A stretch of DNA of 64,000 nucleotides from Nemophila menziesii (taxonomy: Eukaryota; Streptophyta; Magnoliopsida; Boraginales; Hydrophyllaceae). Location: assembly GCA_029959085.1 (NCBI GenBank), contig JARWIR010000018.1, positions 2,728,001 through 2,792,000 on the forward strand, given 5' to 3'. The translations under genes and the position numbers were made by a program. Position 1 is the stretch's first letter, and every line of letters begins with the position of its first letter. Shown here in pieces: positions 11,691 through 25,229 of this stretch. Below the pieces are notes generated by a model, which did not search any database, was not told where the DNA came from, and saw only the letters and a list, made by a program, of their open reading frames with translations.

Positions 11691-12085
11691 AGGAATATCT
11701 GTTAAGCTAAAACGTAACACATATCCTAAATATATCATACTCGCCGCTACTATCCTATTTTATCTTTTCTACCTCTTTAACATTTATTTCAATGGTTGAT
11801 ACTTTCTTATTATACTATAGCCAAAAAAAAACTCTTCTCCGATCTCTCAAATATAATATATATCATCAAACTTTGAAAAGAAGTGTATGATCTTTCAAAG
11901 GTTGATGATATGTATTATATTTGAGAGATTGTAGAAAAGTTTTTGTCAACTATAGTAAAATATGAAAGTATAATCATTGAAATTGATTTTAAAGAGGTAG
12001 AAGAGATAAAATAGGATAGTAGCGGCGAGTGTGATATATTTAGGGTATATGTTACGTTTTAGCTTAACAAATATTTATATCATAT
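11684..12085. mobile_element. Foldback (MITE-like) element, U2 copy
   Basis: Complete palindrome of about 400 bp. It opens atatgataggaatatctgtt and closes aacaaatatttatatcatat, with about 190-bp arms meeting near 11875-11895. No ORF. Confidence 0.9.
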
Positions 12086-13223
12086 TATTTTTTTATATTA
12101 ATATTCTCGGGCTAAGTTACTAAGGAAGGATTTATGGAGGAGTAAATGGGTTTGTAGTCCTTACTCATAAGGTGAGTAAATGGACAGGTAAGCTTGATCC
12201 GTGAAAACCTGGCCCATCTCCGCAGGTTTTGGGACTTTATCACTTTATTTTTGTCTAAACCCACGTACTTGGACATAAATCTGGCATTAGTGTTATCAGA
12301 AGTCTAAAATTATTATAAGAAGTATATTAAAATTTCACAATATTAATTATATTACATTAATAACTCATTTTATTAATTAAACAAACTTATGATATTATTA
12401 AATATAACATTTTAGTTTCTAAACTATATGAATTCTAAATTTCTAATTTTTCAAAATGTAATTACCATCATTATATAATTTATAGCATATTAAATATACT
12501 AAAACCAAAAGACACTGGACCATTTTTTGTTATTTATATGGTAAACTTTGTTTTAAGCTATATGTGTGATATTTTACAAGTTGTTTAAAAGTTATTTATA
12601 GTTGTGATTAACTTTGTTGGGGAAGCTTCGCAACTGCTTCACTGCATTACTTAATACTATATTGTTTCGATGTAACTATCAGATTTTTTATTATTCATTT
12701 GAGTCAAAATTAGTCATCAAATCTATAAATTTATTTAATTACCATTAAGTAAGATATTCTAAGATTTTACACTATTGGTAAATCTGCCAAAAAAATAATA
12801 CAATGTATATACAGTAATATGTATTATTCTTCAAAGAAATATGATAACTTCAATATTATAAAATATAAATTTACTATATTAATATAGACTCATTTGACCC
12901 GAGAAAGTCTACTAAAAATTTGCCAAAAGGCAGTATATAAAAGCCCGCCATAACCAATAGATCGCACTCCAAAATAGAGACCCACCGTTACATGGGCTCT
13001 TGCTGAATTTAGTCACGTGCGGGTTGGACTGGTGCACACATACTTACGGATAATAAGTGATGGTCATATCAATTATTATCTTAAAGTGCATAAAATCCTA
13101 AACGTGGTAGTAAATTATTTTGATGTACAATCTTTATATTGGTTGTTTCTTGTTTTGTTAAAAATATGAATTGTAAGAAAATTATTATTAAATCCTCTAT
13201 CAAGTGTCTCCTAACTATTTTTG

Positions 13224-13338
13224 GTGTTGTTCAACCATTCTTATATCATATGAGTATGCCAGTGATGAAATAGACGAACCAATCTACGTTGATAGTGATG
13301 AGGAAGTTGTTGACACGAGTGGTTACGAAGCAGATTGA
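13224..13338 (+). pseudogene. Acidic exon-like remnant (U2)
   Basis: Same 37-codon acidic frame as in U1, ending in TGA at 13336-13338, with Lys to Thr and Gly to Ser changes near the end. The acceptor AG reads TG here, so splicing at this site would fail. Confidence 0.35.
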
Positions 13339-13542
13339 AGTGTTTTATTATATCTTTATTGCTTTTGTAGTCAATTTCGTGTTTTTTTTTTTGAAATTTT
13401 GTGTTTAAGTTTGATTATTCGTTATGATTATGTGTTTTAATTGTGTATAACTGATTACATTACTAATTTTTCTAATATAACAGGTGTTTAAAAATTAAAA
13501 CCGTTCCTTACAACTAAATAAAAAAGGAAATATTTTTTTATC

Positions 13543-13855
13543 ATTTGCGACTATATTGTAGTTGCTAGAGATGAAGAACAAGTCCTTAATGAGTGGGGGA
13601 TATTTACGCCTAGTTCATGCATATGAGCTAATCGAGACTGATGGGTCATTCACGACTACATAAGTAGTCGTTAATAATGGATTTAATATTTATTAAATTA
13701 TTTGTGGTCCACTTTCCCACCCATTGGTTGCCACGCGTTTAATTTTTAGTTTTCGCGACAACTTTGTAGTAGCGAATAAGCCAAGTCTCGGTCAAAAAAA
13801 TGAGTCAAACTCAACATTAGCGTCTAAATACCCTATATGATGTAGTCACGAAAAA
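13543..13855. repeat. GCGACTAC hairpin cluster (U2)
   Basis: Hairpins 1 to 3 are present (about 13543-13566, 13647-13673, 13751-13778). The left arm of hairpin 4 is deleted, leaving only gatgtagtcacgaaa at about 13838-13852. Confidence 0.6.
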
Positions 13856-15648
13856 TATTGTTCTATATGTACTTCCTACCGAGCCATTCTCTCACACTCT
13901 CAGTACTCCAAAACTTAAAAATCTGAACCTCTCTTCTAAAATCTTCCATTTCCGACAATAATTGGAGTAACTAACACCACTAAATCACATCCAACGGTAA
14001 TAAATTCCTACTTTAAACCTTCATTTCTCATTTTTTTTTTGGAACATTTTATATCATTTTTGCTAAATAATTTTTTTCTAACATAATTTATTTTGTTTGT
14101 GTTTATCTTCGAATCATATGGGCATGGTCATGACTAAATGTATGTTTTTTATCAACTATTAGTGATGTAATTTTCATGATTTCTTTTCAAATTGATTTTG
14201 TTCTTTGATTTTTCATGTTATTTTAATTCCAAAATATTGTGAGTGTTTTAGGATGTGATTTATGTTAGTTTAAACATATTTTAGACGTAAGAACTGAAAA
14301 ATATTAATTGTAAATATTTCTACCAAAAAAAATTCTTTTCTTTTTGTTGTCAATGAATTTCAAATTTTATAGAGTGTTTTTAGTGTGATTTAGGTTAGTT
14401 GTGACACATTTTGGTTGCTATAATTAAAAAAAATTAATTAAAGAAATTTATAATTAATTTTTAGTGGATTCGGCGTTTAAGTTATATGCTTAGCCCCGTT
14501 TTAATATGATTAGAATTATTAATGGACCTATTTGCAATAAAAAAAATAATAAATAATATCATAAGGACTAAAATGTAATTTTTGATAATTTTAAAGTTAA
14601 TACTATTTGATAATCTTGGTGTACATAGGAATATGTATAAGTTTTTAAAAAATACAACGATCTTTTTTCAATTGAAAAAATATTACATGAAATATATATA
14701 TATATATAGAAAGACAGAGGAGATTCGTGAATTCTTTTATTTTAAATTTACACTTATACCCCTCACATTTTTTAAATAAGTATTTTCTTTTGGGTGGGTT
14801 TTGTATATTTACATTTATGTCCCCATATATTTTTTAAAATAAGAGGTGTATTTAGTTTTTGTTAGTTGTATTTATGCTCCTGGAAAGTTCTCGTGTTTGT
14901 TGCTTCAAAGAAAAATTAAGTTTAATTCACATTATAATTAAATTTTCTGTAGCTATGCTGAAACATTACAATATAGAGTGGTTAGCACACATGTTTTAAT
15001 GGTTATTTGTGTAGCTTAGCCCATTAAAATATCTATCGATAGATATGTGTTTCTACTAGATGTTCTTCAATTATATTAATGCTCAACACACTTGATAGTA
15101 ATCAGTCAATTAAGGAATGAATAAAGTGCTACTTAAAATATTTATTGTACAACCTCTCATAATTTAGACAACCCAACATCGATATTTCTGAATGTTGTTA
15201 AAGAAAGAACAAGGATTTAGTTTCAAGAGTAGTAAAGTAAACATTACTGATTAGAACATCGATAAATAGAGCTTTACAATTTAACATTCATTAAAATTAA
15301 TAGAATAGGTGATCTCCATTTTAATTATGTCCAACCATGAAGCTCTATTATATTACTATTTGTTTCACAGAAATTTGATCTCAATACTTCATAGTCTCTG
15401 ACTATCGATATTATATAATATACAATTTTAGTATTGGAACTTAAAAAATTAAAACAGATGTAGATTTCATTATAAATATACTATATAATTTACTATTGAA
15501 ACTTTAAAAAAAACTTGATTTAAATTTCAACTAAATCTTATTAAATTTACAAATTTTCAAATCTTTTAGTTTCAAGTTTATATTTAAATGTATGATATAT
15601 ATCTACACCCAAATTCACAAGTTTGTATAACAGTTGCATTACTAAAGT

Positions 15649-15766
15649 GCCTTAACAGTCTCGTATTACCAAAACTTCCTAGTTGTAGGTTCGTACCTTG
15701 CTTTAGCTCTAACTTCCGCACTTCGTTCGGTTACACAAAAGGAGACTTTTTCTTCTTTTTTCCCGT
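15649..15766 (+). mobile_element. Short SINE-like insertion
   Basis: About 118 bp present only in U2. The empty site in U1 reads gcattttaaagtatgaac. The insert is flanked by taaagt at 15643-15648 and 15767-15772, which fits a target-site duplication. It contains GGTTCGTACC (15688-15697), close to a Pol III B box, and ends in a T-rich tail (ttttcttcttttttcccg). It may be a 5'-truncated tRNA-derived SINE. Confidence 0.5.
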
Positions 15767-17453
15767 TAAAGTTAAAGTATGAACAGTAATGCAAGCATAA
15801 TAGCGTATGTAAATTAATGATCCCCTTCTTGTATTTTGCAACCCAAATTAAATATCCAACTGTCTCCCAAAGATGGCCCAATAAACCATTATCTACTTAT
15901 CAACCATTTTAGGCCCACTTATTTTTTATTTTCTCCTATTTAAACAAATAAAGCCAAGCCATTACTCTGCAAAACCATCATACCCACGTACTCCACCCTT
16001 TCTATTTCTCTATTGACGCACCATCCAATTTTACCACCACATTCTTTTATTAAAATTTCACATAAATTCAAAATTTCAGTGACCCTTTGTAATACCTTCA
16101 ATCCATATAAAACGGGCAGCCCACACCTAACATAAGCACCTTGTAATTAAAATCTTCATATAGATATGTACTTTCTCTTTATCGTTTGTCTATCCTTCTT
16201 ATCGTTTATCAAACGGTTAGAAAATAAACTTGTAACCAAAATTGCTACCCAAGGTATGATTATTAATCTTGTAATGGGATTTCGGTTAGATCTTGTTTTG
16301 TATTATTATTAGATCTAGTTTTTAATTGTATATATCTTATTTTTATTTTAGAATTGGTAGATTTCAGTGTATATTATCATCGTTCTTCCATATCCAAAGT
16401 ATTCTTGTTATTATGTTATAATTTGTTACCCGTATTATAAATCTGATTAGAAAAAATAAGAACCTTACCTTTATTCCAACCTAGATCTTGTTACTATTAA
16501 TTAATAATTTTTTGCCACCCTCAATACTATTGTTTTTCTTGAAAGTAACGATTTTCTCAATAGTAATTTCTACAATAACATGAATTGAAACAATTCTGAA
16601 TATGCTACTGAAGAGTTTGAAGGAAATGTTAGAATTTCATAAGATCTTGCACATAACCAATTACTCCTGGTACTCAAACATTGTGACTTCATTAGGGACG
16701 GCTATTTATTTTAGCTCATACTTTGATTTTTTTTATCAGGTATTTTCTTCTCGGGGCTAAGTTGATCTATTCAATCATCATATATCAATTTTACAATGTG
16801 AGTTTATCTTATAGTTATGAATTTTATAGATTTATATATGCTTTTAAATTGTTTAATTAGTTGTTGATTTTGTACTCCAACATTTTTCCTTATCCACCTG
16901 TAACTTTGATGATTATATTTTAAATCTATTTGCTCATTATTTTAACCTTTATTGGACAGGTTTTTTTTAATAATACTTTATTAATTTAAAAAAGTATATC
17001 GTTAAAATAATTTATTTTTATTATAAGATTATATTTAATTTTGTAATAGTGCTTTCATAATTTAAAAATAATATTGTTAAAAGAACTATATTTTTATTAT
17101 AAGATTCATTTTAATTTTATTAATTTGATATGTTATATATAATTTCTATTTGTCATGATATTTAAGGCAAAATATCAAATATCTTTTTGTGGTTTAGTTA
17201 GAAGTTTCATACTCAATTACTATTTAGAAATGATTAGATAGGGACATATATATTATAATATTCTTGGATGATGGGTTCATCTAATGTGGAGTAAGGTTGT
17301 TGGTATTCAAAATATACAAAATACCTTTCTACAATTTATTAAACTAATCTCCTAGTTAAGAATAATGATAAAAAAAATATATATTCTAGAAAGAAAGGTA
17401 TTCAGATAGGAATAAATATTTAAAATAGGATACAATGAAATATATATATATAT

Positions 17454-17820
17454 ATATGATATGATTATCTGTTAAGCTAAAACCTAACACATACCCTAAA
17501 TATATCACACTCGCCGCTACTATCCTATTTTATCTTTTCTACCTCTTTAACATTCATTTCAATGCTTGATACTTTCTTATTGTACTATAGCCAACAAAAA
17601 CTCTTCTCCGATCTCTCAAATATAATATATATCATCAAACTTTGAAAAGAAGTGTATGATCTTTCAAAGGTTGATGATATGTATTATATTTGAGATATCG
17701 TAGAAAAGTTTTTGTCAACTATTTAAAGAGGTAGAAGAGATAAAATAGGATAGTAGCGACGAGTGTGATATATTTAGGGTATATGTTACGTTTTAGCTTA
17801 ACAATTTTTTATATTATATT
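17454..17820. mobile_element. Foldback (MITE-like) element, U3 copy with arm deletion
   Basis: Same palindrome as in U2, but the right arm lacks about 36 bp (gtcaactat joins ttaaagaggtag), so the fold is asymmetric. Otherwise collinear. Confidence 0.88.
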
Positions 17821-18961
17821 ATTTTTTTATATTAATATTCTCGGGCTAAGTTACTAAGGAAGGATGTATGAAGGAGCAAATGGGTTTGTAGTCCTTACTG
17901 ATAAGGAGAGCAAATGGACAGGTACGCTTGATCCGTGAAAACCTGGCCCTTCTCCGCGGGTTTTGGGACTTTATCACTTTATTTTTAGCTAAACCCACGT
18001 ACTTGGACATAAATCGGGCATTAGTGTTATCAGAACTCTAAAATTATTACAAGAAGTATAATAACCTTTTACAATATTAAATATATTACATTAATAACTC
18101 ATTTCATTAATTAAACAAACTTATGATATTATTAAATATAACATTTTAGTTTCTAGACTATATGAATTCTAAACTTCTAATTTGTCAAAATGTAATTACC
18201 ATCGTTATATAATTTATAGCATACTAAATATACTAAAACCTTAAGACACTGGACCTTTTTTTGTTATTTATATGGTAAACTTCGTTTTAAGCTATATGTG
18301 TGACATTTTACCAGTTGTTTAAAAGTTATTTATAGCTGTGATTAACTTTGTTGGGAGAAGCTTCACAACTGCTTCACTACATTACTTTATACTATATTAT
18401 TTCGATGTAGCTATCAGGTTTTTTATTATTCATTTGAGTCAAAATAAGTCATAAAATCTATAAATTTATTTAATTACCATTAAGTAAGATATTCTAAGAT
18501 TTTACACTATTGGTAAATCTGCCAAAAAAATAATACAATGTATATACAGTAATATGTATTATTCTTCAAAGAAATATGATAACTTCAATATTAATAAAAT
18601 ATAAATTTACTATATTAATATAGACTCATTTGACCCGAGAAAATCTACTAAAAATTTGCCAAAAGGCAGTATATAAAAGCCCGCCATAACCAATAGATCG
18701 GACTCTAAAATAGAGACCCACCGTTACATGGGCCCTTGCTGAATTTAGTCACGTGCGGGGTTTGGACTGGTGCACACATACTTACTGATAATAAGTGATG
18801 GTCATATCAATTATTATCTTAAAATGCATAGAATCCTAAATGTGGTAGTAAATTATTTTGATGTACAATCTTTATATTGGTTGTTTCTTGTTTTGTTAAA
18901 AATATGAATTGTAAGAAAATTCTTATTAAATCCTCTGTCAAGTGTTTCCTAACTATTTTAG

Positions 18962-19076
18962 GTGTTGTTCAACCATTCTTATATCATATGAGTATGCCAG
19001 TGATGAAATAGACGAACCAATCTACGTTGATAGTGATGAGGAAGTTGTTGACAAGGGTGGTTACGAAGCAGATTGA
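18962..19076 (+). pseudogene. Acidic exon-like remnant (U3)
   Basis: Best preserved copy together with U1. It has an AG acceptor just upstream, 37 open codons and TGA at 19074-19076, and the end of the frame matches U1. Function unknown. Confidence 0.4.
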
Positions 19077-19282
19077 AGTGTTTTATTATATCTTTATTGT
19101 TTTTGTAGTCAATTTCGTGTTTTTTTTTTGAAATTTTGTGTTTAAGTTTGATTATTTGTTATGATTATGTGTTTTCATTGTGTATAACTGATTACATTAC
19201 TAATTTTTCTAATATAACAGGTGTTTAAAAATTTAAACCGTTCCTTACAATTAAATAAAAAAGGAAATATTTTTTATCATCT

Positions 19283-19582
19283 GCGACTATATTGTAGGTT
19301 CTAGAGATGAAGAACAAGTCCTTAATGAGTGGGGGACATTTACGCCTAGTTCATGCGTATGAGTTAATCGAGAATGATGGGGTCATTCGCGACTACATAA
19401 GTAGTCGTTAATAATGGATTTAATATTTATTAAATTGTTGGTGGTCCACTTTCCGACCCATTGGTTGCCACGCGTTTAATTTTTAGTTTTCGCGACTACT
19501 TTGTAGTGGCGAATAAGCCAAGTCTCGGTCAAAAAAATGAGTCAAACTCAACATTAGCGACTTAATACCCGTAGTCACGAAA
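19283..19582. repeat. GCGACTAC hairpin cluster (U3)
   Basis: Hairpins 1 to 3 are recognisable. Hairpin 4 has lost its left arm and loop (cttaatacccgtagtcacga), a different deletion from that in U2. Confidence 0.6.
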
Positions 19583-22500
19583 AATATTGTTCTATATGTA
19601 CTTCCTACCGAGCCATTCTCTCACACTCTCACTACTCCTAAACTTAAAAATCTGAACCTCTCTTCTAAAATCTTCCATTTCCGACAACAATCGGAGTTCC
19701 TAACACCTCCAAATCACATCCAAAGGTAATAAATTCCTACTTTAAACCTTCATTGCTCATTTTTTTGGAACACTTTATATGATTTATGCTAAATAATTTT
19801 TTTCTAACCTAATCTATTTTGTTTGTGTTTATCATCGAATCATATAGGCATGATCATGACTAAATGTATGTTTTTTATCAACTATAAGTGATGAAATTTT
19901 CATGATTTCTTTTTAAATTGTTTTTGTTCTTTGATTTTTCATGTTATTTTAATTCCAAAATATTGTGAGTGTTTTAGGATGTGATTTATGTTAGTTTTTT
20001 AACTTATTTTTGACGTAAGAACTAAAAAATATTAATTGTAAAAATTTATTAAAAAAAAATATTTTCTTTTTGTTGTTAATGAATTCCAAATTTTATAGAG
20101 TGTTTTTAGTGTTATTTAGGTTAGTTGTGACACATTTTGATTGTTATAATTAAAAAAAATTAATTAAAGAAATTTATAATTAATTTTTAGTGGATTCGGC
20201 GTTTAGGTTATATGCTTAGCCTTGTTTTAATATGATTGAAATTATTAATGGACCTTTTTGCAATTAAAAAAATAATAAATAATATTATAAGGACTAAAAT
20301 GTAATTTTTGATAATTTTAAAGATAATACTATTTGATAATCTTGGTGTACATAGGAATATGTATAAGTTTTTAAAAAATACAACGATCTTTTTTCAATTG
20401 AAAAAATATTACATGAAATATATATATAGAAAGACAGAGGAGATTCGTGAATTCTTTTATTTTTAATTTACAGTTATACCCCTCACATTTTTTAAATATG
20501 TATTTTCTTTTGGGTGGGTTTTGTATATTTACATTTATGTCCCCATATATTTTTTAAAATAAGAGGTGTATTTAGTTTTTGTTAGTTGTATTTATGCTCT
20601 TGGAAAGTTCTCGTGTTTGTTGTTTCAAAGATAACTTAAGTCTAATTCACATTATAATTAAATTTTCTGTACCTATGCTGAAACATTACAATATAGAGTG
20701 GTTAACACACATGTTTTAATGGTTATTTGTGTAGCTTAGCCCATTAATATATATATATCTATAGATATGTGTTTCTACTAGATGTTCTTCAATTATATTA
20801 ATGCTCAACACACTTGATAGTAATCAGTCAATTAAGGAATGAATAAAGTGCTACTTAAAATATTTATTGTACAACCTCTCATAATTTAGACAACCCAACA
20901 TCGATATTTCAGAATGTTGTTAAAGAAAGAACAAGGATTTAGTTTCAAGAGTAGTAAAGTAAACATTACTGATTAGAACATCTATAAATATAGCTTTAAA
21001 ATTTGACATTTATTAAAATGAATAGAATAGGTGATCTCCATTTTAATTATGTCCAACCATGAAGCTCTATTTTCTTACTATTTGTTTCACAAAAATTTGA
21101 TCTCAAGACTTCATAGTCTCTGACTATCGATATTATATAATATACAATTTTACTATTGAAATTTAAAAAAATTAAAACAGATGTAGATTTCATTATAAAT
21201 ATACTATATAATTTACTATTGAAACTTTACAAAAAACTTGATTTAAATTTCAACTAAATCTTATTAAATTTACAAATTTTCAAATCTTTTAGTTTCAAAT
21301 TTATATTTAAATGTATGTTATATATTTACACCCAAATTCACAAGTTTGTATAACAGTTGCATTTTTTAATAGTAATGCAGCATAATAGCGTATGTAAATT
21401 AATGATTCCCTTCTTGTATTTTGCAACCCAAATTAAATATTCAACTGTCTCCCAAAGATGGCCCAATAAACCATTATCTATTTATCAACCATTTTAGGCC
21501 CACTTATTTTTTATTTTCTTCTATTTAAACAAGTAAAGCCAAGCCATTACTCTACAAAACCATCATACCCACGTACTCCACCCTTTCTATTTCTCTATTG
21601 ACGCACCATCCAATTGTACCACCACATTCTTCTATTAAAATTTCACATAAATTCAAAATTTCAGTGACCCTTTGTAATACCTTCAATCCATATAAAACGG
21701 GCAGCCCACACCTAACATAAGCACCTTGTAATTAAAATCTTCATACAAATATGTATTTTCTCTTTATCGTTTGTCTATCCTTCTTATCATTTATCAAACG
21801 GTTAGAAAATAAACTTGTAACCAAAATTGCTACCCAAGGTATGATTATTAATCTTGTAATGGGATTCCAGTTAGATCTTGTTTTGTATTATTATTAGATC
21901 TAGTTTTTAATTGTATATATCTTATTTTTATTTTAGAATTGGTAGATCTCAGTGTATATTATCATAGTTCTTCCATATCCAAAGTATTCTTGTTGTTATG
22001 TTATAATTTGTTACTTATATTATAAATCTGATTAGTAAAAATAAGAACCTTACCTTTATTCCAACCTAGATCTTGTTACTATCAATTAATAATTTTTTGC
22101 CACCCTCTATACTAGTGTTTTTTTTGAAAGTAACGATTTTCTCAATAGTAATTTCTACAATAACATGAATTGAAACAATTCTGAATATGCTACTGTAAGA
22201 GTTTGAAGGAAATGTTAGAATTTCACAAGATCTTACAGATAACCTATTACTCCTGGTACTAAAACATTGTGACTTCATTAGGGACGGCTATTTATTTTGG
22301 CTCATACTTTGATTTTTTTATTAGGTATTTTCTTCTCGGGGCTAAGTTGATCTATTCAATCATCATATATCAATTTTACAATGTGAGTTTATCTTATAAC
22401 TATGAATTTTATATATTTATATATGCTTTTAAATTGTTTAATTACTTGTTGATTTTGTACTCCAACATTTGTCCTTATCCACATGTAACTTTGAAGATTA

Positions 22501-23035
22501 TATTTTAAATCTGCTTGGTCATTATTTTAACATTTATTGGACAGGTTTTTTCTAATAATACTTTATAAATTTAAAAAAGTATATCGTTAAAATAATTTAT
22601 TTTTATTATAAGATTATATTTAATTTTGTAATAGTTCTTTCATATTTTAAAAATAATATTGTTAAAAGAATTATATTTTTATTATAAGATTAATTTTAAT
22701 TTTATTAATTTGAAATGTTATATATAATTTCTATTTTTCATGATATTTAGGGCAAAATATCAAATATCTTTTTGTGGTTTAGTTAGAAGTTTCATACTCA
22801 ATTACTATTTAGAACTAATTAGATAGGGACATATATATTATAATATTCTTGGATGAAGGGTTCATCTAATGTGGAGTAAGGTTGTTGGTATTCAAAATAT
22901 AAAAAATACCTTTCTACAATTTATTAAACTAATCTCCTAGTTAAGAATAATGATAAAAAATATATATTCTAGAAAGAAAGGTATTCACATAGGAATGAAT
23001 ATTTAAATTATGATACAATGAAATATATATATATA

Positions 23036-23430
23036 TATATGATTATCTGTTAAGCTAAAACGTAACACATACCCTAAATATATAACACTCGCCGCTACTA
23101 TCCTATTTTATCTTTTCTACCTCTTTAACATTCATTTCAATGCTTGACACTTTCTTATTGTACTATAGCCAACAAAAACTCTTCTCCGATCTCTCAAATA
23201 TAATATATATCATCAAACTTTGAAAAGAAGTGTATGATCTTTCAAAGGTTGATGATATGTATTATATTTGAGAGATCGTAGAAAAGTTTTTGTCAACTAT
23301 TGTAAAATATGAAAGTATAAGCATTGAAATTAATTTTAAAGAGGTAGAAGAGATAAAAAAGGATAGTAGCGGCGAGTGTGATGTATTTAGGGTATATGTT
23401 ACGTTTTAGCTTAACAAATTTTTATATTAT
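23036..23430. mobile_element. Foldback (MITE-like) element, U4 copy
   Basis: Complete palindrome with about 190-bp arms, opening atatgattatctgttaagc and closing gcttaacaaatttttat. No ORF. Confidence 0.9.
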
Positions 23431-24575
23431 AATATTTTCTTATATTAATATTCTCGGGCTAAGTTACTAAGGAAGGATGTATGAAAGAGCAAATGGGTTG
23501 TTAGTCCTTACTGATAAGGTGAGCAAATGAACAGGTAAGCTTGATCCGTGAAAACCTGGCCCATCTCTGCGGGTTTTGGGATTTTATCACTTTATTTTTA
23601 GCTAAACCCACGTAGTTGGACATAAATCGGGCATTAGTGTTATCAGAACTCTAAAATTATTATAAGAAGTATAATAACGTTTTACAATATTAAATATATT
23701 ACATTAATAACTCATTTTATTAATGAAACAAACTTATGATATTATTAAATATAACATTTTAGTTTCTAGACTATATGAATTCTAAACTTCTAATTTGTCA
23801 AAATGTAATTACCATCATTATATAATTTATAACATACTAAATATACTAAAACCAAAAGACACTGGACCATTTTTTGTTATTTATATGGTAAACTTCGTTT
23901 TAAGCTATATGTGTGACATATTACCAGTTGTTTAAAACTTATTCATAGTTGTGATTAACTTTGTTGGGAGAAGCTTCACAACTGCTTCACTGCATTACTT
24001 TATACTATATTCTTTCGATGTAGCTATCAGGTTTTTTATTATTCATTTGAGTCAAAATAAGTCATAAAATCTATAAATTTATCTAATTACCATTAAGTAA
24101 GATATTCTAAGATTTTACACTATTGGTAAATCTGCCAAAAAAATAATACAATGAATATACAGTAATATGTATTATTCTTCAAAGAAATATGATAACTTCA
24201 ATATTAATAAAATATAAATTTACTATATTAATATAGATCCCATTTGACCCGAGAAAGTCTACTAAATTTTTTCCAAAAGGCTGTATATAAAAGCCTGCCA
24301 TAACCAATAGATCAGACTCTAAAATAGAGACCCACCGTTACATGGGCCCTTGCTGAATTTAGATACGTGCGGGGATTGGACCGGTGCACACATACTTACG
24401 GATAATAAGTGATGGTCATATCAATTATTATCTTAAAGTGCATAAAATCCTAAACTTGGTAGTAAATTATTTTGATGTACAATCTTTATATTGGTTGTTT
24501 CTTGTTTTGTTAAAAATATGAATTGTAAGAAAATTCTTATTAAATCCTCTGTCAAGTGTCTCCTAACTATCTTAG

Positions 24576-24690
24576 TTGTTGTTCAACCATTCTTATATCA
24601 GATTAGTATGCCAGTGATGAAATAGACGAACCAATCTACGTTGATAGTGATGAGGAAGTTGTCGACACGAGTGGTTACGAAACAGATTGA
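24576..24690 (+). pseudogene. Acidic exon-like remnant (U4)
   Basis: AG acceptor at 24574-24575 and the same 37-codon frame with TGA at 24688-24690. A few substitutions relative to U1, one of them Ala to Thr near the end. Confidence 0.35.
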
Positions 24691-24897
24691 AGTGTTTTAT
24701 TATATCTTTATTGTTTTTGTAGTCAATTTCGTGTTTTTTTTTAAAATAAAATTTGTGTTTAAGTCTGATTATTTGTTATGATTATGTGTTTTGATTGTGT
24801 ATAATTGATTACATTACTATTTTTTCTGATATAACAGGTGTTTAAAAATTAAAACCGTTCCTTACAATTAAATAAAAGAGGAAATACTTTTTATCAT

Positions 24898-25229
24898 TTG
24901 CGACTACATTGTGGTTGCTAGAGATGAAGAACAAGTCCTTAATGAGTGGGGGACATTTACGCCTAGTTCATGCGTATGAGCTAATTGAGAACGATGGGGT
25001 CATTCGCGACTACATAAATAGTCGTTAATAATGGATTTAATATTTATTAAATTAATGGTGGTCCACTTTCCCACCCATTGGTTGCCACGCGTTTAATTTT
25101 TAGTTTTCGCGACTACTTTGTAGTAGCGAATAAGCCAAGTCTCGGTCAAAAAACTGACATGTGTCAATCAAACTCAACATTAGCGACTAAATACCCTATC
25201 TTTCGCGACTACTTGATGCAGTCACGAAA
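24898..25229. repeat. GCGACTAC hairpin cluster (U4)
   Basis: All four hairpins are present. Hairpin 4 (25201-25229) is imperfect: TTTCGCGACTAC on the left against gcagtcacgaaa on the right. Confidence 0.6.

Larger units (their letters stand above)
11684..17453 (+). repeat. Tandem macrorepeat unit U2
   Basis: Complete unit from foldback to TA tract, collinear with U1 and U3. Like U3 it lacks a short segment around 16213 (the aatataactttatagatga stretch present in U1, U4, U5 and U6) and has gataacttcaata near 12842. Both features group U2 with U3. The remnant exon lies at about 13224-13338, with its AG acceptor changed to TG. A SINE-like insertion lies at 15649-15766. Nothing else gene-like is supported. 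Confidence 0.85.
17454..23035 (+). repeat. Tandem macrorepeat unit U3
   Basis: Complete unit, closest to U2 by shared small deletions. It carries the acidic exon-like remnant (18962-19076) with an intact AG acceptor, and a hairpin cluster at about 19283-19582 in which the left arm of hairpin 4 is lost. The rest is AT-rich with no gene that I can support. Confidence 0.85.
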
